Shown: in pieces, positions 22,729-33,849 of the stretch
Numbering within the stretch: position 1 is the first letter of the stretch
How the letters are laid out: every line of letters starts with the position of its first letter
From: Arachis hypogaea
Taxonomy: Eukaryota; Streptophyta; Magnoliopsida; Fabales; Fabaceae
NCBI RefSeq assembly: GCF_003086295.3
Contig: NC_092048.1
Span: 89,570,626-89,634,625 of the forward strand
Reading direction: 5' to 3'
DNA: 64,000 nt
Notes under the pieces: generated by a model
Database searches by the model: none
Seen by the model: only the letters and a program-made list of their open reading frames with translations
What the model was told of the DNA's origin: nothing
Translations under genes and position numbers: made by a program

Positions 22729-25050
22729 ATGAGCAGGAATAAAGAAAAAGGCATTCTTGTTGAAGCTGATCCAGAACCTGAAAGGACTCTGAAGAGGAAA
22801 CTAAGAGAAGCTAAATTACAATAAACCAGAGACAACCTTATTGAAAATTTTGAAGTAGTAAAGGAGATGGCAGCCGAACCCAACAACAATAATGCAAGGA
22901 GAATGCTTGGTGACTTTACTGCACCTAATTCCAATTTACATGGAAGGAGCATCTCCATCCCTACCATTGGAGTAAACAACTTTGAGCTGAAACCTCAGCT
23001 AGTTTCTCTGATGCAGCAGAACTGCAAGTTTCATGGACTTCCATCTGAAGATCCCTTTCAGTTCTTAACTGAATTCTTGCAGATCTGTGATACTGTTAAG
23101 ACTAATGGAGTAGATCCTGAAGTCTATAGGCTCATGCTTTTCCCTTTTGCTGTAAGAGACAGAGCTAGAGTGTGGTTGGACTCTCAACCCAAAGACAGCC
23201 TGAACTCTTGGGATAAGCTGGTCACGGCTTTCTTAGCCAAGTTCTTTCCTCCTCAAAAGCTGAGCAAGCTTAGAGTGGATGTTCAGACCTTCAGACAGAA
23301 GGAAGGTGAATCCCTCTATGAAGCTTGGGAAAGATACAAGCAGCTGACCAAAAAGTGTCCTTCTGACATGCTTTCAGAATGGACCATCCTGGATATATTC
23401 TATGATGGTTTATCTGAGCTATCAAAGATGTCATTGGATACTTCTGCAGGTGGATCCATTCACCTATAGAAAACGCCTGCAGAAGCTTAAGAACTCATTG
23501 ACATGGTTGCTAATAACCAGTTCATGTACACTTCTGAGAGGAATCCTGTGAATAATGGGACGCCTATGAAGAAGGGAGTTCTTGAAATTGATACTCTGAA
23601 TGCCATATTGGCTCAGAATAAAATATTGACTCAGAAAGTCAATATGATTTCTCAGAGTCTGAATGGAATGCAAGCTGCATCCAACAGTACTCAAGAGGCA
23701 TCTTCTGAAGAAGAAGCTTATGATCCTGAGAACCCTGCAATAGCAGAGGTGAATTACTTAGGAGAACCTTATGGAAACACCTATAATCCATCATGGAGAA
23801 ATCATCCAAATCTCTCATGGAAGGATCAAAGGCCTCAACAAGGCTTTAATAATGGTGGAAGAAACAGGTTTAGCAATAGCAAGCCTTTTCCATCATCCAC
23901 TCAGCAACAGACAGAGAATTCTGAGCAGAATCCATCTAGCTTAGCAAACTTAGTCTCTGATCTATCCAAGGCCACTGTAAGTTTCATGAATGAAACAAGG
24001 TCTTCCATCAGAAATTTGGAAGCACAAGTGGGCCAGCTGAGTAAAAGAATCACTGAAAACCATGCTAGTACTCTCCCAAGCAATACAGAAGAGAATCCAA
24101 AAGGAGAGTGCAAGGCCATTGACATAACCAAAATGGCCGAACCCAAAGAAGGAGAGGAGGACGTGAATCCCAAGGAGGGAGACCTCCTGGGACATCCAGT
24201 GATCAATAAGGAGCTTCCCTCTGAGGAACCAAAGGAATCTGAGGCTCAACTAGAGACCATAGAGATCCCATTAAACCTCCTTATGCCCTTCATGAGCTCT
24301 AATGAGTATTCCTCTTTTGAAGAGAATGAAGATGTTACTGAAGAGCAAACTGCCAAGTTTCTTGGTGCAATCATGAAGCTGAATGCCAAATTATTTGGTA
24401 TTGAAACTTGGGAAGATGAACGTCCCTTGTTCACTAATGAACTAAGTGATCTGGATTAATTGACATTGCCTCAAAAGAGACAGGATCCTGGAAAGTTCAT
24501 AATACCTTGTACCATAAGCACCATGATCTTTAAGGCTCTGTGTGACCTTGGTTCAGGAATAAACTTCATGCCCCTCTCTGTAATAGAGAAACTGGGAATC
24601 TATGGGGTGCAAGCTGCTAGAATCTCATTAGAGATGGCAGATAATTCAAGAAAACAGGCTTATGGACAAGTAGAGGACGTGTTAGTAAAGGTTGAAGGCC
24701 TTTACATCCCTGCTGATTTCATAGTCCTAGATACTGGAAAGGAAGAGGATGAATCCATCATCCTAGGAAGACCTTTCTTAGCCACAGCAAGAGTTGTGAT
24801 TGATGTGGACAGAGGAGAATTGATCCTTCAATTAAATAAGGACAACCTTGTGTTTACAACTCAAGGATCTCTCTCTGCATCCATGGAGAGGAAGCAGAAA
24901 AAGCTTCTCTCAAAGCAGAGTCAACCAAAGCCCCCACAGTCAGACTCTAAGTTTGGTGTTGGGAGGCCACAACCAAACTCTAAGTTTGGTGTTGAACTCC
25001 CATATCCAAACTCTAAGTTTGGTGTTGGGGGAGTCTCAACAATGCTCTGA
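22729..25050 (+). pseudogene. gag-pro: E3 gag-protease polyprotein
   Basis: A single frame of 774 codons from ATG 22,729 (MSRNKEKGILVEADPEPERT) has in-frame stops at 22,822, 23,467, 23,488 and 24,457. The retrotransposon gag domain spans about residues 85-245 (LVSLMQQNCKFHGLPSEDPF, RLMLFPFAVRDRARVWLDSQ, LVTAFLAKFFPP, EGESLYEAWERYKQL). A linker with an acidic segment follows. The aspartic protease has ALCDLGSGINFMPLSV (active-site D-L-G-S), the flap region and IILGRPFLATA. No CCHC knuckle is obvious. The protein ends with three SKFGVG repeats and pol is missing, so the element is non-autonomous. The start is chosen because E2 begins with the same MSRNK. Confidence 0.9.
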
Positions 25051-25264
25051 ACATCTGTGAGGCTCCATGAGAGCCCACTGTCAAGCTATTGACATTAAAG
25101 AAGCGCTTGTTGGGAGGCAACCCAATTTCTATTTATCTAACTATATTTTTCTTAGTTATATGTCTTTATAGGTTCATGATCATGAGGAGTCACAAAATAA
25201 ATATAAAAATTGAAAACGGAATCAAAAACAGCAGAAGAAAACTCACACCCTGGAGGAAGCATCT

Positions 25265-25510
25265 GCTTGGCGTTCAACGCCAGAACAGAGCATGGTTCTG
25301 GCGCTGAACGCCCAAAATGGGCAGTATCTGGGCACTGAACGCCCAAAATGGGCATCATCTGGGCGCTGAACGCCAGAATTGCACCCTGGAGAGGAGCTGG
25401 CGCTGAACGCCCAGAACAAGCATGGTTCTGGCGTTCAACGCCAGAAAGGGGCAACAAATGGGCGTTGAACGCCCAAAATGGGCACCAACCTGGCGCTGAA
25501 CGCCCAAAGT
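25265..25510. repeat. Palindromic 31-bp array in E3
   Basis: Eight units spaced about 30-38 bp, each with a core such as TGGCGTTCAACGCCAG or GGGCGCTGAACGCCCA, lie between the protease and ORF2. E2 has a seven-unit counterpart at 33,440-33,652. Confidence 0.85.
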
Positions 25511-26097
25511 TATGTGCAAGGGCATTTTACATGCCTAATTTGGTGCAAGGTTGTAAATCCTTGAACACCTCAGGATCTGTGGACCCCACAGGATCATCTC
25601 AGGATCTGTGGACCCACAGGATCACCTCAGGATCTGTAGACCCCACAGAATCCCCACCTACCTCCACTCACTTCTTCTCACCCCTCACCACTCTCTTTCA
25701 CAAAATCCCATAAACACTCTTCCCCAAAACCTTTCACCAATCACCTCAATCTCTCTTCCCCATCACCTCCTCACCACTCACATCCATCCACTCATCCCCA
25801 TAAACCTACCTCATAAACTCCAACTACCTTCAAAATTCAAAATCAATTTCCCACCCAAACCCACCCTAAATGGCCGAACCTTCACCCCCCTCCAATCCCT
25901 ATATATAACCCTCCATTCTTCCTCATTTTCACACAACACAACCCTCTCTTCTCTTCTTGGCCGAAACACAACCCCTTCTCCCTCTCCTCAATTTCTTCTT
26001 CTTCTTCATCTGTTCTTTCTTCTCTTACTCGAGGGCGAGCAAAATTCTAAGTTTGGTGTGGTAAAAGCATAAGCTTTTTGTTTTTCCATTACCATTG
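25511..26097 (+). other. E3 C-rich spacer before ORF2
   Basis: No gene is seen. There are three direct copies of CAGGATCTGTGGACCC-like words (25,571-25,645), then a C/T-rich stretch, a TATATATA near 25,900 and TCTAAGTTTGGTGTGG at about 26,047, just before ORF2. The layout (TATA, pyrimidine-rich leader, ORF) would fit a second internal promoter for ORF2, which is inference only. Confidence 0.5.
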
Positions 26098-27246
26098 ATG
26101 GCACCTAAGACCGGAGAATCCTCTAGAAAAGGAAAAGGGAAGACAAAAGCTTCCACCTCCGAGTCATGGGAGATGGAAAGGTTCATCTCCAAGGCCCATC
26201 AAGACCACTTCTATGATCTTGTGGCCAAGAAGAAGGTGATCCCCGAGGTCCCTTTCAAACTCAAAAGAAATGAGTATCCGGAGATCTGACATGAAATTCA
26301 AAGAAGAGGTTGGGAAGTTCTAACAAATCCCATCCAACAAGTCGGCATCCTAATGGTTCAAGAGTTCTATGCCAATGCATGGATCACTAAGAACCATGAT
26401 CAAAGTAAGAACCCGAACCCAAAGAATTATCTCACCATGGTTCGGGGGAAATACTTAGATTTTAGTCCGGAAAATGTGAGGTTGGCGTTCAACTTGCCAA
26501 ACATGGAAGAGAACGCACGCTCCTACACAAGGAGAGTCAACTTTGATCAAAGGTTGGACCAAGTCCTCATGGACATATGTGTGGAAGGAGCTCAATGGAA
26601 GATTGACTCCAAAGGCAAGCCGGTTCAACTAAGAAGATTGGACCTCAAGCCTGTGGCTAGAGGATGGTTGGAATTCATCCAATGCTCAATTATTCCCACT
26701 AGCAACCGGTCTGAAGTTACTATAGACCGGGCCATCATGATCCATAGCATCATGATTGGAGAAGAAGTGGAAGTTCATGAGATTATACCTCAAGAACTCT
26801 ACAAGGTGGCTGACAAGTCCTCCACTATGGCAAGGTTAGCCTTTCCCCACCTCATTTGCCACCTATGCAATTCGGCTGGGATTGACATAGAGGGAGATAT
26901 CCTCATTAAAGAGGACAAGCCCATCACTAAGAAAAAGATGGAGCAAGCAAGAGAGCCCATTCATGGAGCTCAAGAGGCATATGAAGCTCACCACCATGAG
27001 ATCCCGGAGATGCCTCAAATGCATTTTCTTCCACAAAACTATTGGGAGCAAATCAACACCTCCCTAGGAGAATTGAGTTCCAATATGGGACAACTAAGGG
27101 TGGAACATCAAGAGCACTCCATCATCCTTCATGAAATAAGAGAAGATCAGAAAGCAATGAGGGAGGAGCAACAAAGACAAGGAAGAGACATAGAAGAGCT
27201 CAAGGACATCATTGGTTCCTCAAGAAGGAAATGCCACCATCACTAA
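26098..27246 (+). pseudogene. E3 ORF2: putative plant transposon protein domain
   Basis: 383 codons from ATG 26,098 (MAPKTGESSRKGKGKTKAST), with one TGA at 26,287-26,289 at a likely former CGA. Conserved pieces: ERFISKAHQDHFYDLV, RRGWEVLTNPIQQVGILMVQ, EFYANAW, MVRGKYLDFSPENVRLAFNL, ARGWLEFIQCSIIPTSNRSE, IDRAIMIHSIMIGEEVEVHE and LAFPHLICHLCNSAGIDIE. This fits the PF20167-type plant transposon domain found in the env-like position of Athila-lineage elements. The C-terminus (QHSIILHEIREDQKAM, REEQQRQGRDIEELKDI) is a likely coiled coil. Its biochemical role is unknown. I see no transmembrane segment, so it does not look like a real envelope. Confidence 0.7.
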
Positions 27247-28376
27247 GGTGGATTCATTCCTTGTTCTTATTTCTTCTATTTTTCGTTTTCTATGTTATGT
27301 GCTTATCTATGTTTGTGTCTTCATTACATGATCATTAGTATTTAGTAACTTTGTCTTAAAGTTATGAATGTCCTATGAATCCATCACCTCTCTTAAATGA
27401 AAACTGTTTTAATTCAAAAGAACAAGAAGTACATGAGTTTCGAATTTATCCTTGAACTTAGTTTAATTATATTGATGTGGTGACAATGCTTCTTGTTTTC
27501 TGAATGTATGCTTGAACAGTGCATATGTCTTTTGAAGTTGTTGTTTAAGAATGTTAAATATGTTGGCTCTTGAAAGAATGATGACAAGGAGACATGTTAT
27601 TTGATAATCTGAAAAATCATAAAAATGATTCTTGAAGCAAGAAAAAGTAGCAAAGAACAAAGCTTGCAGAAAAAAAAAATAGGCGAAAAAAAAATATAGA
27701 AAGAAAAAGAAAAAGCAAGCAGAAAAAGCCAAAAGCTCTTAAAACCAAGAGGCAAGAGCAAAAAGCCAATAACTCTTAAAACCAAAAGGCAAGGGAAAAT
27801 AAAAAGGATCCCAAGGCTTTGAGCATCAGTGGATAGGAGGGCCTAAAGGAATAAAATCCTGGTCTAAGCAGCTAAACCAAGCTGTCCCTAACCATGTGCT
27901 TGTGGCGTGAAGGTGTCAAGTGAAAACTTGAGACTGAGCGGTTAAAGTCAAGGTCCAAAGCAAGAAAAAGAGTGTGCTTAAGAACCCTGGACACCTCTAA
28001 TTGGGGACTTTAGCAAAGCTGAGTCACAATCTGAAAAGGTTCACCCAATTATGTGTCTGTGGCATTTATGTATCCGGTGGTAATACTGGAAAACAAAGTG
28101 CTTAGGGCCACGGCCAAGACTCATAAAATAGCTGTGTTCAAGAATCATCATACTGAACTAGGAGAATCAATAACACTATCTGAACTCTGAGTTCCTATAG
28201 ATGCCAATCATTCTGAACCTCAATGGATAAAGTGAGATGCTAGAACTATTCAAGAGGCAAAAAGCTATAAGTCCCGCTCATCTGATTGGAGCTATGTTTC
28301 ATTGATAGTTTGGAATTTATAGTATATTCTCTTCTTTTTATCCTATTTGATTTTCAGTTGCTTGGGGACAAGCAAC
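27247..28376 (+). other. E3 3' non-coding region
   Basis: No ORF of note. It contains A-rich stretches with repeated CCAAAAGGCAAG or CCAAGAGGCAAG words (27,730-27,795), and a region with AAGTCAAGG and GTGGCGTGAAGGTGTC shared with E2 (31,080-31,140 on minus). Confidence 0.7.
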
Positions 28377-28394
28377 AATTTAAGTTTGGTGTTG
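28377..28394 (+). other. E3 polypurine tract region
   Basis: AATTTAAGTTTGGTGTTG directly precedes the 3' LTR. The AAGTTTGGTG word is a weak polypurine tract, and nearly the same word recurs at least six times elsewhere in the element. Confidence 0.6.
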
Positions 28395-30156
28395 TGATGA
28401 GCGGATAATTTATACGCTTTTTGGCATTGTTTTTAGTATGTTTTTAGTAGGATCTAGTTACTTTTAGGGATGTTTTCATTAGTTTTTATGTTAAATTCAT
28501 ATTTCTGGACTTTACTATGAGTTTGTGTGTTTTTCTGTGATTTCAGGTATTTTCTGGCTGAAATTGAGGGACTTGAGTAGAAATCAGATTCAGAGGTTGA
28601 AGAAGGACTGCTGATGCTGTTGGATTCTGACCTCCCTGCACTCAAAATAGATTTTCTGGAGCTATAAAACTCAAAATGGTGCGCTTCCAATTGCGTTGGA
28701 AAGTAAACATCTAGGGCTTTCCAGAAATATATAATAATCCATACTTTGTCCGAGTTTAGATGACGCAAACTGGCGTTCAACGCCAGCTCTCTGCCCAATT
28801 CTGGCGTCCAGCGCCAGAAACAAGCTGCAAAGTGGAGTTCAACGCCCAAACTGGCACAAAAGCTGGCGTTCAACTCCAAGAAGGACCTCTACACGTGCAA
28901 CACTCAAGTTCAGCCCAAGCACACACCAAGTGGGCCCCGGAAGTGGATTTATGCATCAATTACTTACTTCTGTAAACCCTAGTAGCTAGTTTATTATAAA
29001 TAGGACATTTTACTATTGTATTTGACATCTTTGGATTATCTTTTGATCCTGGATTGTATCTTTTGATCATTTTTAGATCTCTAGACCTCCATGGGAGGCT
29101 GGCCACTTGGCCATGCCTACCCTCTATTCACTTATGTATTTTCAACGGTAGAGTTTCTACACTCCATAGATTAAGGTGTGGAGCTCTGCTGTTCCTCAAA
29201 GATTAATGCAAAGTACTACTGTTTTCTATTCAATTCATCTTATTTCGCTTCTAAGATATTCATTCGCACTTCAACCTGAATGTGATGAACGTGACAATCA
29301 TCATCATTCCCTATGAACGCGTGCCTAACAACCACTTCCGTTCTACATTAGATTGAATGAGTATCTCTTAGATCTCTTGATCAGAATCTTCGTGGTATAA
29401 GCTAGATTGATGGTGACATTCATGAGGGTCCGGAAAGTCTAAACCTTGTCCGTGGTATTCCGAGTAGGACTCTGGGATTGAATGACTGTGACGAACTCCA
29501 AACTCGCGAGTGCTGGGCGTAGTGACAGACGCAAAAGGATAGTAAATCCTATTCCAGTATGATCGAGAACCTCCAAGATGATTAGCCATGCAGTGACAAC
29601 GCATCGGACCATTTTCACAGAGAGGAATAGGATGCAACCAACGACAAGGGTGATGCCTCCATACGATTAGCCATGCTGTGACAGAGCATTTGGATCATTT
29701 TCCCGAGAGAGATCGAAAGTAGCCATTGGCACTGGTGACATCCTTACATAAAGCCAGCCATAGAAAGGAGTAAGATTGATTGGATGAAGACAGCAGGAAA
29801 GTAGAGGTTCAGAGGAACGAATGCATCTCTATACGCTTATCTGAAATTCTCACCAATGAGTTACATAAGTATTTCTATCCTTATTTTATTAAAAAATTTC
29901 AAAAACCCCATTACTATTTTATATCCGCCTGACTGAGATTTACAAGGTGACCATAGCTTGCTTCATGCCAACAATCTCCGTGGGATTCAACCCTTACTCA
30001 CGTAAGGTATTACTTGAACGACCCAGTGCACTTGCTGGTTAGTTGTGCGAAGTTGTGAACCGTGGTATTGGTATCATGTTTTTGGCGCCATCACCAGGGA
30101 AAGAAAGAGCAATGAATTTTACATAATCAAAGTGTAATCACAACTTCTGCGCACCA
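28395..30156 (+). repeat. E3 3' LTR
   Basis: 1,762 bp, the same length as the 5' LTR, with about 43 differences by eye. TATA box at 28,995-29,004; palindrome cluster at 28,770-28,876. Confidence 0.95.
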
Positions 30157-30621
30157 GTAACCTATTTCTGGCGTTTAACTCTGCTTTGCAACCTGTTTCT
30201 AGCGTTTAACTCCGGAATAGGGTAGAGAGCTGGCGTTGAATGCCAATTTGTGTCATCTAAACGCGAGAAAAGTATGGACTATTATATATTTCTGAAAAGC
30301 CGTAGATGTCTACTTTCCAACGCAATTGAGAGAGCACCATTTGGTCTCCTGTAGCTCCAGAAAATCCACTTTAAGTGCAGGGAGGTCAGAATCCAACAGC
30401 ATCTACAGTCCTTCTTCAATCTCTGAATCTGATTTTTGCTCAAGTCCCTCAATTTCAGCCAGAAATTACCTAAAATCATAGAAAAACACACAAACTCATA
30501 GTAAAGTCCAGAAATGTAATTTTTATTTAAAAACTAATAAAAATATACTAAAAACTAACTAAATCATACTAAAAACTATATAAAAATAATGCCAAAAAGC
30601 GTATAAATTATCCGCTCATCA
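30157..30621 (-). repeat. E2 3' LTR, proximal part
   Basis: Begins with the E3 target copy GTAAC. On the minus strand the LTR starts TGATGAGCGG at 30,621. The break point lies between GGCGTTTAAC-type palindromes of the E2 LTR. Confidence 0.92.
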
Positions 30622-31784
30622 CAACACCAAACTTAAATTGTTGCTTGTCCCCAAGTAATTTAAAATCAAATAGGATAAAAAGAAGAGAATATACTATAAA
30701 TTCCAAAATATCAATGAAACTTAGCTCCAATAAGATGAGCGGGACTAGTAGCTTTTTGCCTCTTGAATAGTTTTGGCATCTCACTTTATCCCTTGAAGTT
30801 CAGAATGATTGGCATCTATAGGAACTTAGAATTCAGATGGTGTTATTGATTCTCCTAGTTCAGTATGTTGGTTCTTGAACACAGCTACTTTATGAGTCTT
30901 GGTCGTGGCCCTAAGCACTTTATTTTCCAGTATTACCACCGGATACATAAATGCCACAGACACATAACTGGGTGAACCTTTTCAGATTGTGACTCAGCTT
31001 TGCTAGAGTCCCCAATTAGAGGTGTCCAGGATTCTTAAGCACACTCTTCTTTTGCTTTGGACCTCGACTTTAACCGCTTAGTCTCAAGTTTTCACTTGAC
31101 ACCTTCACGCCATAAGCACATGGTTAGGGACAGCTTGGTTTAGCCGCTTAGGCCAGGACTTTATTCCTTTAGGCCCTCCTATCCACTGATGCTCAAAGCC
31201 TTGGATCCTTTTTATTACCCTTGCCTTTTGGTTTTAAGGTCTATTGGCTTTTTGCTCTTGCCTTTTGGTTTAAAGAGCTTTTGGCTTTTTCTGCTTGCTT
31301 TTTCTTTTTCTTCCTTTTTTTTTCGCCAGTTTTTTTTTTTTTTTGAATTTTTTTTCGCAAGCTTTTGTATTCACTGCTTTTTCTTGCTTCAAGAATCAAT
31401 TTTTATGATTTTTCAGATTATCAATAACATTTCTCCTTTTCATTATTCTTTCAAGAGCCAACATATTTAACATTCATAAACAACAATTTCAAAAGACATA
31501 TGCATTGTTCAAGCATTCATTCAGAAAACAAAAAGTATTATCACCACATCAAAATAATTAAACCAGTTTCAAGGATGAATTCGAAACCCTGTACTTCTTG
31601 TTCTTTTGTTTTTAGAACAGTTTTCAATTAAGAGAGGTGATGGATTCATAGGACATTCATAGCTTTAAGACATAGACACTTAGACACTAGTGATCATGTA
31701 ATAAGACGCAAACATAAATAAATATGAAGCATAAAACCGAAAACAGGAAAAATAAGAACAAGGAGATTAAGGAACGGGTCCACC
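30622..31784 (-). other. E2 polypurine tract and 3' non-coding region
   Basis: On the minus strand AATTTAAGTTTGGTGTTG (about 30,622-30,639) abuts the 3' LTR, identical to E3. The rest is non-coding and collinear with 27,247-28,376. Confidence 0.7.
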
Positions 31785-32936
31785 TTAGTGGGGGTGGCGT
31801 CTTCCTCTTCTTGAAGAACCAATGGTGCTTTTGAGCTCCTCTATGTGTCTTCCTTGCCTTTGTTGCTCCTCCCTCATAGCTCTTTGATCTTCTCTAATCT
31901 CATGGAGGATGATGGAGTGCTCTTGGTGCTCTACCTTTAGTTGTCCCATGTTAGAACTTAATTCTCCTAGGGAGGTGTTGATTTGCTCCCAATAGTTTTG
32001 TGGAGGGAAGTGCATCCCTTGAGGCATCTCAGGGATTTCATGGTGAGGAATTTCCTCATGCTCTTGTTGAGGTCCATGATCTCTTGTTTGCTCCATCCTT
32101 TTCTTAGTGATGGGCTTGTCATCTTTAATGAGGATGTCTCCCTCTATGTCAATTTCAGCCGAATTGCAGAGGTGGCAAATGAGGTGAAGAAAGGCTAACC
32201 TTGCCAAAGTAGAGGACTTGTCAGCTACCTTGTAGAGTTCTTGAGGTATAATCTCATGAACTTCCACTTCCTCCCCAATCATGATACTATGGATCATGAT
32301 GGCCCGGTCTATACTAACTTCAGACCAGTTGCTAGTAGGAATGATTGAGCGTTGAATAAACTCCAACCATCCTCTAGCTACAGGCTTAAGGTCCAGTCTT
32401 CTCAATTGAACCGGCTTGCCTCTTGAGTCAACTTTCCATTGAGCTCCTTCCACACATATGTCCATGAGAACTTAGTCCAACCTTTGATCAAAGTTGACCC
32501 TTCTAGTGTAGGGGCATGCGTTTTCTTCCATCATTGGCAAGTTGAACGCCAGCCTTACATTTTCCAGACTGAAATCTAAGTATTTCCCCTGAACCATGGT
32601 AAGCCAATGCTTTGGATTCGGGTTCACACTTTGATCATGGTTCCTAGTGATCCATGTGCTTACATAGAACTCTTGAACCATTAAGATCCCGACTTGTTGA
32701 ATGGGGTTGGTGAGAACTTCCCAACCTCTTCTTCGGATCTCATGTCGGATCTCCGGATACTCATTCTTTTTGAGCTTGAAAGGAACCTCAGGTATCACTT
32801 TCTTCTTGGCCACAACTTCATAGAAGTGGTCTTGATGGACCTTTGAGATGAATCTCTCCATCTCCCATGACTTAGAGGTGGAAGCAATTGCCTTTCCTTT
32901 CCTCTTTCTTGAGGTTTCTCTGGCCTTAGGTGCCAT
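31785..32936 (-). pseudogene. E2 ORF2: putative plant transposon protein domain
   Basis: 384 codons from ATG 32,936 (MAPKARETSRKRKGKAIAST) with one in-frame stop at 32,472-32,474. Same domain order as E3 ORF2, and highly similar by eye (ERFISKVHQDHFYEVVAKKK, ILMVQEFYVSTWITRNHDQS, LKPVARGWLEFIQRSIIPTS). The C-terminal coiled-coil-like part ends SRRGRRHPH. The stop lies at a different place from that in E3, so the two copies decayed independently. Confidence 0.7.
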
Positions 32937-33439
32937 TAATGGTTATGGAAAAATAAAAAGCAATGCTTTTACCACACCAAACTTAAAATGTTTGCTTGTC
33001 TCAGAGCAAAAGAAAAAAGAAAGAAGGAGAAGAAGAAGAAAAATGGAGGAGAGGGAGAGAGGTGTGTATTTGGTCAAGGGGAAGAAGAAAGGGTTGTGTT
33101 GTGTGAAAATGAAGAAGGAAAGAGGGGTTTATATAGGAGTGGGGGAAGGTTTAGGGTTTGGCCATTAGGGTTGGGTTTGGGAGGGAAAAGAGTTTGAATT
33201 TTGGGGAAAAGAGGATAGATGTGAGTGGTGAAGAGGTGATGGGGAAGAGTGATTGAGGTGATTAGTGAGGGGTATTTGTGGAAGAGAGTTATGAAAAGGT
33301 GTGAAGAGGAGAGAAGAAAATGTGGGGATCCTGTGGGGTCCACAGATCCTAAGGGGATCCTGTGGAGTCCACAGATCCAATGGGGTCAAGGACTTAACAT
33401 CCCTACTCCAATTAGGCATGTAAAACGCCCTTAGCATGC

Positions 33440-33652
33440 ATGTCTGGCGTTAAACGCCAGCTTGCTGCTTGTTTTTGGCGTTAAACGCCCAAATGTAGCT
33501 TGTTTCTGGCATTTAACGCCACTTCCATGCTCTGTTCTGGCGTTAAATGCCAGTCTGGTGCTTGTTTCTGGCGTTTAACGCTAGCTTGATGCTTCTTTCT
33601 GGCGTTAAATGCCAGTTTGATGCTTCTTACTGGCGTTTAAACGCCAGTAAGT
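33440..33652. repeat. Palindromic 31-bp array in E2
   Basis: Seven units at a regular 31-32 bp spacing, cores such as TGGCGTTAAACGCCAG, TGGCGTTTAACGCTAG and TGGCGTTAAATGCCAG. It is more regular in spacing than the E3 array, and the arm sequences differ (TTA/TTT instead of TTC/CTG). Confidence 0.85.
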
Positions 33653-33849
33653 TCTTCCTCCAGGGTGAGCTATTTTTGAAGCTATTTTTCATTCTGTTTT
33701 TTATTTTTCAGTAGTTTTTGTGACTCCACATGATCATCAACCTAAAAAAGTAAAATAAAATAAAATTGATATAATTAAATAACATTGGGTTGCCTCCCAA
33801 CAAGCGCTTCTTTAATGTCAATAGCTTGACAGTGAGCTCTCATGGAGCC

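Larger units (their letters stand above)
19070..30156 (+). mobile_element. E3: FIDEL/Feral-like non-autonomous LTR retrotransposon
   Basis: An 11,087 bp element flanked by GTAAC (19,065-19,069 and 30,157-30,161). Its two LTRs of 1,762 bp (19,070-20,831 and 28,395-30,156) start TGATGAGCGG and end TGCGCACCA. By eye they differ at about 43 positions (about 2.4%), mostly transitions, fewer than E2, as expected for the innermost insertion. Internal parts: tRNA-Asp primer site, leader, gag-pro, palindromic array, ORF2, 3' non-coding region and polypurine tract. It lacks RT, RNase H and integrase, so it depends on helper elements. Confidence 0.95.

Noticed and set aside
22729..25050. Full gag-pol polyprotein
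   Set aside because: After the protease there is no YxDD, RNase H or HHCC/DDE sequence before ORF2. The element is truncated by design of the family, not by a local deletion, because E2 has the same structure.
26098..27246. ORF2 as a retroviral-type envelope protein
   Set aside because: Position is env-like, but there is no signal peptide, transmembrane segment or cleavage site. A plant transposon domain fits better.
33440..33652. Regular 31-bp palindromic array as CRISPR
   Set aside because: Eukaryotic retrotransposon context, no cas genes, and spacer and repeat are not separable. It is a minisatellite inside E2.
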